Shown here one piece after another: positions 33,771-44,200 of a DNA stretch of 64,000 nucleotides. Numbering within the stretch: the first letter of the stretch is position 1; each line of letters opens with the position of its first letter. This DNA comes from Candidatus Limnocylindrales bacterium. Lineage in GTDB: Bacteria > Desulfobacterota > Binatia > UBA1149 > CAITLU01. The notes beneath the pieces were generated by a model. It was not told where the DNA came from, did no database searches, and saw only the letters and a list, made by a program, of their open reading frames with translations. Position numbers and translations under genes: made by a program. The DNA lies in NCBI GenBank assembly GCA_035571835.1, contig DATNBU010000024.1, positions 101,002-165,001 on the forward strand. Direction: 5' to 3'.

Positions 33771-35621
33771 TCATTCCTGCGACGAATTCCCGTTGTCGTC
33801 GATCGCGCGCTCCTCGAGCGCGTTTTCGAACCAGATCGGTGCTTCTCCGGGCGGACCGATGGTCGCGGCACGGATGCGCGCGATCGGAAACTTGGGATTG
33901 CGGTGCGCGTCGAGCAGCCCGTTGGCTTCCTGATACGTGTCGGTGAATTGCGTGTAGCAGAAGCCCGCCAGCATCCCGAGCGAACGAACCGCCTCCATCA
34001 ATCGTTCGTAGAGCCTGGCGAGCTCTTCGGAGTCTCCACTCGTCGAATAGCCCCATGTCGAAGGATCGCGCGAGAGTTTCACGCCGCCGAACTCCGACAG
34101 CACCACCGGATGGTCGGCGTGCGGGCGTTCTCCGACCACGAGGCGGCGTCCGCCGGGACGCTCCTGATGCAGCACGTGCGGCAACATGCGGTCGCCATGA
34201 TAGCGGTGCCGCAGGCGCTCGGGATTCGATTCGTAGTCGTGCACGCCGACGATGTCGGTCGCGACGCTTTCCCAGCCGTCGTTGCCGACGACCGGCCGCG
34301 TGGCGTCGAACGTCTTGGTCAGGTGATAGAGCGCCTCGACGTAATGCCGCTCGACGGCGCTCTGCGGAAGGTTTGGCACGCCCCACGACTCGTTGATCGG
34401 AACCCACGCGACGATGCACGGGTGGGATTGATCCCTGGCAAGAACCCGCTCCCATTCGCGCGTCAGTCGCGTGATCGCCGTTCGCGTGAAGCGATAGGCG
34501 CTCGGCATTTCTTCCCACACGAGGATCCCGAGCCGGTCGGCCCAGTAGAGAAAACGTGGATCTTCCACCTTCTGATGCTTGCGCACGCCGTTGAAACCCA
34601 TCGCGCGCGCCAGGCGGATGTCGCGGACGAACGCGTTGTCGTCCGGAGCTGTCAGTCCGGAATCCGGCCAGTATCCCTGGTCGAGAGCCATGCGCAGAAA
34701 GTACGGACGACCGTTGAGCACGAAACGGTCGCCTTCGAGCGATACGGCCCGCAGCGCCGTATACGAGCGGATGAGATCGATCGTCTCGCCTGCCGGCGAC
34801 AGCAGCCGGATCTCGGCCTCGAGCAGCCGCGGGTTGCGCGGGCTCCACAGCAGCTCGTTACGAAAGTCGTCGATGCCGGGGTCGGAGAACGCCATGCGGC
34901 GATGAACCTCTTTCGAGACGACCTCGTAGACATCGCGCGCGAGCAGCTTGTCGCCGCACGCAAGCGATACGCTCACCTTGAGGCCGCAATCCGGTCCCTC
35001 GCAGAGGATCCAGGCGGCCAGTCCGCACTCCCAGCGCTCGAGGCTCGAAGTCCAGACGAGCCGGTCGATTCGTACCGCCGGTACGACCTCGGTCCACACC
35101 GTCTGCCAGATGCCGGTCGTGCGCGGATACCAGATCGAATGCGGATCGAGCTGCCAGTCCTGTTTTCCGCGCGGCTTCTCGAGATCAGATGGATCGTCTT
35201 CGGCGCGCACGACGACCACCTGCTCTGAGGATTCGACGAGCGCATCGGTGATGTCGAAGTGAAACGGCGTGTATCCGCCTTCGTGCTCGCCGACTTTGAC
35301 GTCGTTGATCCACACGGTGCACCGCCAGTCGACGGCGCCGAAGTGGAGCAGCACGCGCTTGTCGGGAGCGGGCCGCGTGCATGCGAAGCGCGTGCGGTAC
35401 CAGCATGCGTCGTAAAATCCGGTATTCGCGATTCCGCTGCGTTCGGTTTCCGGAGAGAACGGAACGACGATCTTGTGCGTCCACTCGACGTCGCTTCGGC
35501 CCCTGGCGCTGGTGGCGTCGATGGCGAAATCCCACGTGCCGTTGAGCGATTGCCATTCGGCGCGCCGGAGCTGCGGCCGCGGGTAGCCGCGCCCGTATCT
35601 GTCGAGCTCTTCGCTGGTCAT
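33771..35621 (-). CDS. Glycoside hydrolase family 2 enzyme (beta-galactosidase/glucuronidase type), 616 aa
   Basis: Starts at ATG 35621 (MTSEELDRYGRGYPRPQLRR); the frame above is antisense noise. Sugar-binding domain: WQSLNGTWDFAID, GFYDACWYRTRF, LLHFGAVDWRCTVWINDVKVGEHEGGYTPFHFDIT. TIM barrel: LNGRPYFLRMALDQGYWPDSGLTAPDD, MGFNGVRKHQKVEDPRFLYWADRLGILVWEEMPS, acid/base Glu in IVAWVPINESWG and nucleophile Glu in VVLSEFGG. No signal peptide, so it is cytoplasmic. It is the last gene of the sugar cluster 40393->33771 (minus strand), 97 bp after the GH1-RmlD fusion. Natural substrate unknown. Confidence 0.9.
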   Translation of the reverse strand: MTSEELDRYGRGYPRPQLRRAEWQSLNGTWDFAIDATSARGRSDVEWTHKIVVPFSPETERSGIANTGFYDACWYRTRFACTRPAPDKRVLLHFGAVDWRCTVWINDVKVGEHEGGYTPFHFDITDALVESSEQVVVVRAEDDPSDLEKPRGKQDWQLDPHSIWYPRTTGIWQTVWTEVVPAVRIDRLVWTSSLERWECGLAAWILCEGPDCGLKVSVSLACGDKLLARDVYEVVSKEVHRRMAFSDPGIDDFRNELLWSPRNPRLLEAEIRLLSPAGETIDLIRSYTALRAVSLEGDRFVLNGRPYFLRMALDQGYWPDSGLTAPDDNAFVRDIRLARAMGFNGVRKHQKVEDPRFLYWADRLGILVWEEMPSAYRFTRTAITRLTREWERVLARDQSHPCIVAWVPINESWGVPNLPQSAVERHYVEALYHLTKTFDATRPVVGNDGWESVATDIVGVHDYESNPERLRHRYHGDRMLPHVLHQERPGGRRLVVGERPHADHPVVLSEFGGVKLSRDPSTWGYSTSGDSEELARLYERLMEAVRSLGMLAGFCYTQFTDTYQEANGLLDAHRNPKFPIARIRAATIGPPGEAPIWFENALEERAIDDNGNSSQE

Positions 35622-35718
35622 CCGAACCTGGTCATGCGAACCCCACTCGCGCACGAATGCGCACCATGCGAGACGCACGGAGTGCGCGAGGCGATCCTTA
35701 CCGTACCATGCAGTCTTT

Positions 35719-38022
35719 TCAGCAGGCCGCCAAGGCGCGCGCGGCGAAATCTTCGCGCGTGCGCTCGTCGAGAAAGCGCTGCAGGCACACTTCGAGACTC
35801 GGAAGGAACGTGCCGCGTTCGCTGGCGAGCGCGCTGTAGCGCGGACGCCTCGCCACGCACGGGCGAATGCGAGGCGCAACGATCATGTCTCGTGGGTGCC
35901 CGGTCAGATCGGCCAGCGTCGCGGCGAGATCCTTCCATGTTACGGGATCCGGGTTCGAGATGTGCCAGAGGCCACTTTCACCATCGACGAGCAGGTCGAG
36001 ACAGACCGCGACCAGGCTCGGCACGTACGTCGGCGTCACCATCTGGGAATCGTCGGCCTCGACCGGATTTCCGCATCGCCACTGCGTGAGCGCATTCGCA
36101 AGGAAATTGTAATCGTCCCACGGGCCGAAGAACGCGCTCGTCCGGATGACCAGCGCCGACGGCAGCACGCAAAGCACGCGCCTTTCGGCTTCGGCCTTGC
36201 TGCGGCCGTAGGCATTCAGCGGCGCCGGCGCGTCGCGCTCGACATACGGCGAAATCTTCTCTCCGCCAAAGACGAGGTCGCTCGAGAACGTAAGAAACCT
36301 CGCGCCGTAGAGGCGGCACACCTCGGCGAGGTTGGCCGGACCTTCGACGTTCTCGCGGAAGCAGCGGGCCAGGTCGCGTTCGGCGTCGTCGACGCGCACA
36401 TAGCCAGCGGCATTGACGACGGCCCATGGCTGGTAGCGTTCGAACGTCCGCCGCACCGAGCGGATGTCGGCGATGTCGAGCTCCTCGCGCCCGAGCACGA
36501 CTGTGGCGATGCCGTGATGCTCGCACAGGCGTGCAAAGGCGCTGCCGAGCGTTCCGGTACGCCCGGTGATCAGGAGCGGCTGGGCGTCGCGCCGCGCGCG
36601 CTCGGTGCCGGCCAGCGGGAAATCGTCGCGCGCTGCGCATTCGCGTGTGGCGAGCTCGCAATCACCATCGACTTGAGCGAGCGGGGAATCCTCCTGAAGC
36701 GCGCGCTCGGTTTCGCCGAACGCGATGACCCGCGATGCTCGCCGCCACCATCCGTGCTGCGCAAGCAGTGGGTGCTCGAACCTCTGTCCGCGGCCGAGCG
36801 CCGACAGCATGTCGACGAGCGCTGTCGCACGAGGCATCCGGCCGGGGTTGCGCAGGTCGAACGCTCCGGATTCGTAGTATCCGTCGTCGCGCGTGACGAG
36901 CGAGTTCCAGTCGAACGAGCCGAAGAGCGCCCACGCGGTGACCGCGACGACGTCGGCACCCGCGCTGCGCGCAACATTCGCGCCGCTCCATGCCTCGTCG
37001 AGCCAGCGCAGCTGGTCGGCGCGCGTGCCGTCCATGTGCACTTCGGTCAGCGCCACCGGCCGGCCGTAGCGCTCCCACGCAAGCTGCAGGGTCCGTGCAT
37101 GTCCGGCGATCGCGGAGTCGGCGACGCGTACCGCTTCGATGTCGGCGTAGCGATGCCGGCCGTTGCCACCGTGGAGATGCGCCGGGTAGCGGTCGAGCCG
37201 CTCGTCGAGATGACGGTCACTGGTGACGTAGTAGTTGAGGCCGACGACGTCTGGCGGGCACGGTTCGGCCTGGAGCTGCTCGAGCACGCGAGGATCGACA
37301 TCATCGAGAATCCAGCGGATCGGATGTTCGCATCCGAAGCGTCCGAACAGAAGGTCGTAGCTGAGCCAACGGCGCTCGTTCTCGAAGTCGGCCTGGTACC
37401 GGAGTGCGGCGGTGCTCGAGATCGTGCCGAGATCTTCGGTCTGAACCAGGCGCGCAGACGGATGAATCTCGCGGATTGCGCGCATCGACAACGCGATGCC
37501 ACGAATCTGGTGCACGAGAGCGCGCGCGAACGAGGCCGGATCCTTCGAGTGCGGGTACCACAGTCCGTAGAGCGCGCTGAATCTCGCCGTCGTCAGGGGC
37601 TCGTTGATCGGCGTGTACGCGTCGACCCACGGGTATCTCTCGCCGACAGCCGCGGCGAAGGCGGCGAGCTTCGCCGGAAACATCGGATCGAGCAGGCTGG
37701 TATGACCCGGCCCGCTGCCGTGGTGGAGGAGACCGACGATCGGCCGCACGCCGAGCTCGCGAAGACGCTCGAGCCTGCGATCGGTCCAGCTCCAGTCCGC
37801 TGCGGCGAGGTTTCCGTCCGGCGCCACGAGCTCCCAGAGCACAGGCTGGCGCAGCGCCGTCACACCGAGCGCCGCGATGACGTCGAGATCGGTTTCCCTG
37901 GTGTCGTGCCCGGAGCGCGCAATCTGGTTCAGCCACCGGTCACCGATGCGGTTCACGGTGCATTCGACGCCGGCCCACAGCTGGATCGGGCCGGCGGTCG
38001 GAATCCGGCTGTCAGCTCGCAT
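35719..38022 (-). CDS. Fusion: GH1-like glycosidase + RmlD-like dTDP-sugar reductase, 767 aa
   Basis: ATG 38022 overlaps the upstream gene's stop (38012) by 11 bp. Residues ~8-410 are a family 1 glycosidase barrel: QLWAGVECTVNRIGDRWLNQ, acid/base Glu in TPINEPL (~142) and probable nucleophile Glu in ALTEVHMDG (~326). Residues ~475-767 are a Rossmann extended SDR of the RmlD type: LLITGRTGTLGSAF (NAD loop), VVNAAGYVRVDDAE, SSDLVFGG, YGRSKAEAE (YxxxK) and NALTQWRCG. Neither half is truncated. Such fusion implies that a deoxysugar-forming reductase and a glycosidase act on linked steps; the substrate is unknown. Cytoplasmic. Confidence 0.9.
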   Translation of the reverse strand: MRADSRIPTAGPIQLWAGVECTVNRIGDRWLNQIARSGHDTRETDLDVIAALGVTALRQPVLWELVAPDGNLAAADWSWTDRRLERLRELGVRPIVGLLHHGSGPGHTSLLDPMFPAKLAAFAAAVGERYPWVDAYTPINEPLTTARFSALYGLWYPHSKDPASFARALVHQIRGIALSMRAIREIHPSARLVQTEDLGTISSTAALRYQADFENERRWLSYDLLFGRFGCEHPIRWILDDVDPRVLEQLQAEPCPPDVVGLNYYVTSDRHLDERLDRYPAHLHGGNGRHRYADIEAVRVADSAIAGHARTLQLAWERYGRPVALTEVHMDGTRADQLRWLDEAWSGANVARSAGADVVAVTAWALFGSFDWNSLVTRDDGYYESGAFDLRNPGRMPRATALVDMLSALGRGQRFEHPLLAQHGWWRRASRVIAFGETERALQEDSPLAQVDGDCELATRECAARDDFPLAGTERARRDAQPLLITGRTGTLGSAFARLCEHHGIATVVLGREELDIADIRSVRRTFERYQPWAVVNAAGYVRVDDAERDLARCFRENVEGPANLAEVCRLYGARFLTFSSDLVFGGEKISPYVERDAPAPLNAYGRSKAEAERRVLCVLPSALVIRTSAFFGPWDDYNFLANALTQWRCGNPVEADDSQMVTPTYVPSLVAVCLDLLVDGESGLWHISNPDPVTWKDLAATLADLTGHPRDMIVAPRIRPCVARRPRYSALASERGTFLPSLEVCLQRFLDERTREDFAARALAAC

Positions 38023-40393
38023 TGGCAAGAAGCTGTTTGCGCACCACGCCAAGCATGCGCGACGAGACCGTAAGAGCCTGCGCGACGACCTGGTCCATGT
38101 TGTAGTACTTGTACGTCGCCAGCCGGCCGCAGAAGTGCACGTGCCTGGTCGCCTGCGCGAGCAGCTCGTATCGCCTGTACAGCTTCGCGTTTTCCGGCCG
38201 CGGAATCGGGTAGTACGGATCACCTTCGGCGCGCGGATACTCGTAGACGATCGCCGTCTTCGCGTGCGTCTGGCCTGTCAGATGCTTGAACTCCGTGACG
38301 CGCGTGTAGTCGTGGTCGTTCGGGTAGTTGATGACGGCCACCGGCTGATGCCGAGGCTTGTCGAGCGTCTCGTGGCGGAACTCGAGCGCGCGATACGGAA
38401 GCTTGCCGTAACAGCTGCCGAAGAACTCGTCGATGGGACCGGTATAGACGATCTCGTCGTAGCTGACCCGTTCGGAAAGCGTCCGGTAGTCCACGCCGAC
38501 CTCGACCGTGATGTTCGGATGGTCGACGATGTTCTCGAACATCGCCGTCATTCCACCGGCCGGCATCGCCTGGAACGTGTCGGTGAAATAGCGGTCGTCG
38601 CGATCGGTGCGCACCGGAATGCGTGCGATCACGGACGAGTCGAGCTCGCTCGGGTCGAGGCCCCATTGCTTGCGGGTATAGTAGCGGAAGAATTTCTCGT
38701 AGAGCTCGCGGCCGACCTTGCTGATGATCACGTCCTCGGACGTCGTGATCTTTTCGCGAGGCTCGGCGACACGCCGGAAGAACGCCTCGACGCCGTCGGA
38801 ATCGAGGTTCCAGCCGTAAAGACCGTTGACGCTGTCGAGATTGATCGGGATCGGCAACAGCTTCGAGTCGATGTGCGCGAGCACGCGGTGCTCGTACGGG
38901 CGCCATCTGGTGAACTGCGACAGGTACTGGAAAACGTCGGCAGAGTTCGTGTGAAAGATGTGCGGGCCGTAGCGGTGGACGAGAATTCCGTCGTCGTTCG
39001 GATGGTCGTACGCATTGCCGCCGATGTGCGGGCGGACGTCGCAAAGGAGAATCTTCTTCCCGCCCGCCGACGCAAGACGCTCGGCGCAGACGCTTCCCGC
39101 AAAGCCCGCGCCGACGACGAGCGCATCGAAGTGCGGCCGCGCACGGCGAAGCGCGCGCGCACCGGACCTGCCGTCGAGCCCCGGGCTTCTCTGCGAACGG
39201 TGGAGAGATCGCGCTGCGTCGGTTGCCTGACCGGTCTGCGGCCGGCCATCCGTGCGGCGGCCTCGCTGGGATTCCGGCGGCGGCGCGCCTTTGGCGCAGG
39301 CCGCATCGACGAGCTCTTTCATCGATGCCCACGTCTTGTCCCACGAAATCGTTTTCAGGAATTCATCCGCCGTGGCCTGGCGTGCTCTATGGTCGGTCGA
39401 CAAAAGGTACTCGACGGCTTCCTCGAAGTGGTGCGGATCGTCGGCAATCTCCGCGAGACCGAGCTCTCCGTAAGGCCGCACGACGTCGCGGATCGACGTC
39501 GAGACTACCGGCTTGCCGCCGGCGAGATACTCCGGAGTCTTGGTCGGGCTGATGAAGCGTGTCGATGCGTTGCGCGCGAACGGAAGAATCGCGACGTCCC
39601 AGCCGGCCAGATAATGCGGGAGCTCGTCATAGGACTTCCCGCCGAGGCAGTGGATGTTCGGCGCGCTCGGAACTTCGGACGGATCGATCTTTACGATCGG
39701 GCCGACGAGGACGATGTGCCAGTCCGGGCGGCGCTCGGCGAGCTGTGCCACGAGCTCGAGGTCCATGCGTTCGTCGATCACCCCGAAAAAGCCGAGACGG
39801 GGATGCGGGATGCCGGCCTGGTCCGTCGGTTCGTCGCGGATCGTGCGAGCCTCGGCGAAATGCGCGACGTCGACGGCGCTCGGGAACGCGCGTACCGAAT
39901 GGTGCAGGAAGCGTTTGGATTCGTAGAGACTCTGCCCGCCGGTAAAGACGAGATCCGCCCGGTTGCACAACTCGCGCTCGCGCTCCTTCAACTCGCTCGA
40001 CGCGCCGCGGAATGCGGAAAGCTCGTCCATGCAGTCGTACACGATCGCGCGTGGTTGGAGGTGGTCGGTGAAGGCGAGGGCGAGCGGCGTGTAGTACCAG
40101 CTCACGTACTCTTCGATGCGATGCTCGATGAGCATCTCGGCGATCAGGCCTTTGAGCGTGGTCGCAAGGTTTTCTGAAAACGATTCCGGGATCTGCGGCG
40201 TTACGACGTGGACGCCTTCCGGGGAACGTTCGATCTTGAGTGCGGCAATCTCGGATGCGCGTGTCTGCGGCTCCTCGATATAAAAAACACGGTGCTCTCT
40301 GGCCCACCGGCTCAGCAGGTGTTGCGGCCTCTGGAACACGAAATTCCAGCGCAGGTGAGAGAAACACAGGATGTCTTTCGGCGAGGTCGCCAT
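38012..40393 (-). CDS. glf: Fusion: glycosyltransferase + UDP-galactopyranose mutase, 793 aa
   Basis: ATG 40393 follows AGAGGAGAT at 8-nt spacing. Residues ~1-385 are a GT-B glycosyltransferase (ILCFSHLRWNFVFQRPQHLLSRWA, YDCMDELSAF, RLGFFGVIDERMDLELV, WDVAILPFARNASTRFISPTKTPEYLAGGKPVVST). An Arg-rich linker (~385-418) leads into UDP-galactopyranose mutase (~420-793): FAD loop ALVVGAGFAGSVCAERL, HIGGNAYDH, YGPHIFHTN, NLDSVNGLYGWNLD, KQWGLDPSELDSSVIARIPVR and a C-terminal RRYELLAQATRHVHFCGRLATYKYYNMD. The mutase makes UDP-galactofuranose; the fused transferase may use it directly. This is the first gene of the sugar operon. Confidence 0.92.
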   Translation of the reverse strand: MATSPKDILCFSHLRWNFVFQRPQHLLSRWAREHRVFYIEEPQTRASEIAALKIERSPEGVHVVTPQIPESFSENLATTLKGLIAEMLIEHRIEEYVSWYYTPLALAFTDHLQPRAIVYDCMDELSAFRGASSELKERERELCNRADLVFTGGQSLYESKRFLHHSVRAFPSAVDVAHFAEARTIRDEPTDQAGIPHPRLGFFGVIDERMDLELVAQLAERRPDWHIVLVGPIVKIDPSEVPSAPNIHCLGGKSYDELPHYLAGWDVAILPFARNASTRFISPTKTPEYLAGGKPVVSTSIRDVVRPYGELGLAEIADDPHHFEEAVEYLLSTDHRARQATADEFLKTISWDKTWASMKELVDAACAKGAPPPESQRGRRTDGRPQTGQATDAARSLHRSQRSPGLDGRSGARALRRARPHFDALVVGAGFAGSVCAERLASAGGKKILLCDVRPHIGGNAYDHPNDDGILVHRYGPHIFHTNSADVFQYLSQFTRWRPYEHRVLAHIDSKLLPIPINLDSVNGLYGWNLDSDGVEAFFRRVAEPREKITTSEDVIISKVGRELYEKFFRYYTRKQWGLDPSELDSSVIARIPVRTDRDDRYFTDTFQAMPAGGMTAMFENIVDHPNITVEVGVDYRTLSERVSYDEIVYTGPIDEFFGSCYGKLPYRALEFRHETLDKPRHQPVAVINYPNDHDYTRVTEFKHLTGQTHAKTAIVYEYPRAEGDPYYPIPRPENAKLYRRYELLAQATRHVHFCGRLATYKYYNMDQVVAQALTVSSRMLGVVRKQLLANAS

Positions 40394-41227
40394 GGTCAGG
40401 ATCTCCTCTGGGCAACGCTCACGCTGCCGTCGGCAACCCTCCAGGTTGCCGGTGTTCGGGCGAACGCGTTCAAACTTCGGTCCGCTCCATCCGGGCCGGT
40501 GCACAAATCGAAGAACATTTCCGATGCTTCTTTCAGGCGCCGTCCCGCTTGTTTCGAGTGGGAATGACGACACGAAACGAGAAGACGACCAATATGACTC
40601 GCGCACTCTGATCGCAGTCAGGGAAGAGAGCACCGTCGCGTGCAGCGCGTCATTGTTTTGTACGAACGATGCGTTGCGAGGCGCGCCCGTCGGATGGCGG
40701 CAGCGATGAGAAGCGTCAAATCAGGCCGTTTCCGCGCATCACACGCATTCGCGCGTAGCGCGAACCGATGCGACCGTTTCGCACCGAAGCTGTCGTTGTG
40801 TACGCGGAGATGCGATCCTCGCAGCAGCGACGCATTTCAGGACGAGCGCGCAAGCCGCTGGGGGATCACTCCATCGCGGACGAGCGCAATCCGCAGGATC
40901 GTGCATCGGCGTTCCTCCACTAGCAGCGGCGCTCGTGGTCCGACCGGATGCGTCGCTGCCGACGTCGCCGAAAGCCTGGCTCGACATGTGTCCACCGCCG
41001 GGTGTGAACTTACTCTGAGGCGGATCGAAACGGGGCGGTGTCCTGTGTCTCGAAAGAAGCGTGTCGAACGTCTATCGTTTGCGGCGTGAGCGGCATCACC
41101 TGCCGCGCGTTCAAGCTGGCCACGAATGGACCTGGCACTGGACTCCCAGCGTCCTGGACACTAAGACTCCACCCTTTCGAAGCTACGAGCGGCGGATACG
41201 CGGACCCTCGCCGCGATGGAGGGGACG
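40394..41227. other. Divergent intergenic region upstream of the KAP gene
   Basis: 834 bp between divergent genes. Short frames occur on both strands but show no recognisable domain, no good ribosome site and no consistent codon bias, so none is called. GC is lower than in most of the window. It should hold the promoters for the sugar operon (-) and the KAP gene (+). Confidence 0.5.
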
Positions 41228-44200
41228 ATGGCAGCACCCACAACGAAGAAAAGCCGGCTTCGGCTACGTTCCGAAGGCGACGTGATGCGAGCCTTTCGAG
41301 TATTCCAGATTCTGGGGATAGTGGCTGCGCTGCTTACCGGCGTCATCTCAGCCGGCCTTTTCAAGAATTCGATCCGGCCCGATCCTTTCGAGCCCAATCC
41401 TTCCTGGCATGACTGGCTTTTCTATTGGCAGCCAGATCGAGCAATGCAGAACATGACCGTCGTTCCAATCGGTCCGCACGGCACTCTGACGTTCCGGCCG
41501 CTGCGCACCGACTGGATCAACGTCGAGGATCCGTCGGTGGAAGAACCACGCAACGTTGCGTCGTTGTTCTCCAACTCTTTTTCCTTCGTTACACCCAGCT
41601 TCGCGTTCGATGCCGGTCCCTCCTCCTCCGAAGAGAAGAGTCTGCAGCGCGAGAGGGACTTGGAGGAAAAACGCCGAATAGACGCGCAATCGAAGCAGCA
41701 GGAACAGCAAGGTCGTCCGGAACAAGAGAAAACGCCACAGCAGGGTCCGGATCCGGCCAAGCCGGCCGTGAAGTCGTACTCCCCAACAGCCCCGGTATCT
41801 CTTCCGGGGCTGGCGCCACGAGAAAACCCGGCAGAGCCCGATCCTCGCCCCGCAGAAATTGATGCGACGATTGCGCCCGGAGCGAAAGGTGAGAACGCCA
41901 CCCCGCCGCCGCGTCCGACGTCTGGCCTCGATCCGCAAAAGCTTACGTTCTCTTCGACCGCCGCCTGTTCATTCGACGGCAGCCGCTGCCTGTTGGCAAA
42001 TCAGAACAATTCGGTGACGATTCGTACGAACGCAGCGGCCGGCAGTCCACCGAATCCCGACGTGAATCGCGTTCGTCATGTGATCGGTGGTGAAAGCGAC
42101 AAGATCTTTTCGCTTTTCATCTCCGGCGACGGAAGGAACGCCGAGGCATCGATCGTTGGTTCCGGCGAAAGGTATCTCATGGCCTCCGCTGACGGCGGCG
42201 AAACCTGGGCCAGACTATCGCCGGGCGAGACGTACTTCGATACGGCGTACAGAAATGAAATCGCCGTAGAGCCAGAACTGTGGCTTTGCTCCCAGTCTCA
42301 TCCCTCGGTGCAGATCGGATGCCGGTCGGTCCTCGACAGCCGGCACGATTTTTGGGTCGACGGGTCTACCTACTACATCCTGTTCTTCGATAGCCAGAGA
42401 CGGCTCGCGCGAATGAGTGCCGCAGACTACGCGGCGTCAGTGCCTTTCACCGGAAAGGTCGAGTTCGTTCGTTCCATCGAGCAGATGAAAAGCGAGTTCG
42501 AAAGTGCGAAGCGCAAGCCGGGCCCGTCGCTGGCAGCCAAGCTGTCGACGCAGCCGTTCCCCTTCGTACCGCAGTCCTTTTACGTTCAGCAAGACGCCGA
42601 GGGCAGCGTCGCGTGGCTTTCCTCGGGATGGAACCAGGACGGTGAGAAAGCCGCCGGCGACGATGAGTCGCGCCGCCCCGCGCTCTTCCAATCGACCGAC
42701 GGCGGGCAGACCTGGGTGCAACTCCAATACAGGAAGCTTCCGCCACCGTGGATTCTGTACGTCGCCCTGCCGCTGTTGATGCTCCTGCTGTACGGTACAT
42801 TCGAAGCGTACCGCCGCATTCCCGACCTCTCATTGGTTTCGGCAATCGTCGGACGCGCTACTCCGGACAGACCCATCACACTCGACGATCCGGACGTTGC
42901 CGGCCTGAAGGATCTTTCGCTGGCGATCGAACGATTTTTGCGTAACCCGTCCACCATTGCACCTCTCACTGTTGCCATCGAAGGAAAGTGGGGCACCGGC
43001 AAGAGCTCGCTGATGAATCTGGTTCGCGAGCGCCTGCAGCGACGTGGCGAGCGCTCCGTCTGGTTCAATGCCTGGCACCAGCAGAACGACGAGCAGCTTT
43101 TCGCGGCGCTGTTCGAGAACATCCGTTCCCAAGCCATCCCTCCGTTCTGGCAACTGTCAGGGATTCGCTTTCACGTCCGCCTCATCTGGTTCCGAATCGA
43201 GCGGGAAGTCTGGGGACTGCTCGCGGTCGTCTTGTCCATAGCTGCCTGCTGGTACGTCTTTCACCAATGGCTGCCCGATCTCGGTGATCGAGTGAGCAAT
43301 TGGTGGACCTGGGGCAGAGAACAGATCGCGGACAAGAACAAGTCGCTGTCGGAGACTCTGCTCACGGCCCTCGTCACAATCGGCGGCGGTCTCGGAACGC
43401 TCACCGTCGTTCTGAAAATCGCAGAGCAATTGATCGTCCCGTTCAAGGCGCTCAACGCCGATCCGGTGTCCTTGCTGGCTACGATGTCCAGGAATTCGCG
43501 GGTGATGGATTACAGCGAAAAGCTCAGTTTTCACTATCGTTTCGCACGGGAGTTTCACGATACGTGCCGTGCCCTGCAATCGCGCACCGGTGCCGGACTT
43601 GTCATCTTCATCGACGATCTCGACCGATGCTCTGAAGAGCAGGTGATGCGGGTGCTCGAAGCGGTCAACTTCCTCGCTACCGCGGGGGATTGTTTTGTGA
43701 TCCTCGGCATTGATCGCGAGCGTGTGAAGGTCCGCGTCAACATCGCAGCCAAAGAGGACAAAGACTCTTCATATGCAGAAAAATATCTCGAGAAACTGTT
43801 CAACATGACGATCCGTGTTCCCGAAGCGAGCGTCGAGGCGACGCTCGCCTTGGCCATAGGAGCGCTGACAGATCCTGCAAAAGAGCCCGGCAAGCCGTAC
43901 TCGCCGTGGCCGGAGCGTATCCGCCGCGCCATCCGCTTTGCCCCGGAGGCGGCGGCGTTGCCCATTGCCGTGCTGTTCACAGCATTTCTGATCACCGACA
44001 CCCTCGGATCCCCACCGGTGAAACAGTCCGCTCCTACCGACCATTCGTCGAAGCCGGCAGGTTCGTCAGACAAGACGACAACTTCCGACGATGATTCGAC
44101 GCCTTCTCCATACGTTGTCAGTCCGTCGCCGCCAGAGAAGAACATCATCGCGGATCCGACCAAGGTGAAACCCAACGCCGTCAGCGCAGCAGCGCTCGCA

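Noticed and set aside
35896..40177. Two large plus-strand frames opposite the sugar cluster
   Set aside because: Antisense of the GH1-RmlD and GT-UGM genes, which have motifs, overlapping starts and ribosome sites.
40640..41089. 149-codon plus-strand frame in the gap before the KAP gene
   Set aside because: Basic, Arg/Ser-rich, no ribosome site, no domain; several other frames cover the same bases.
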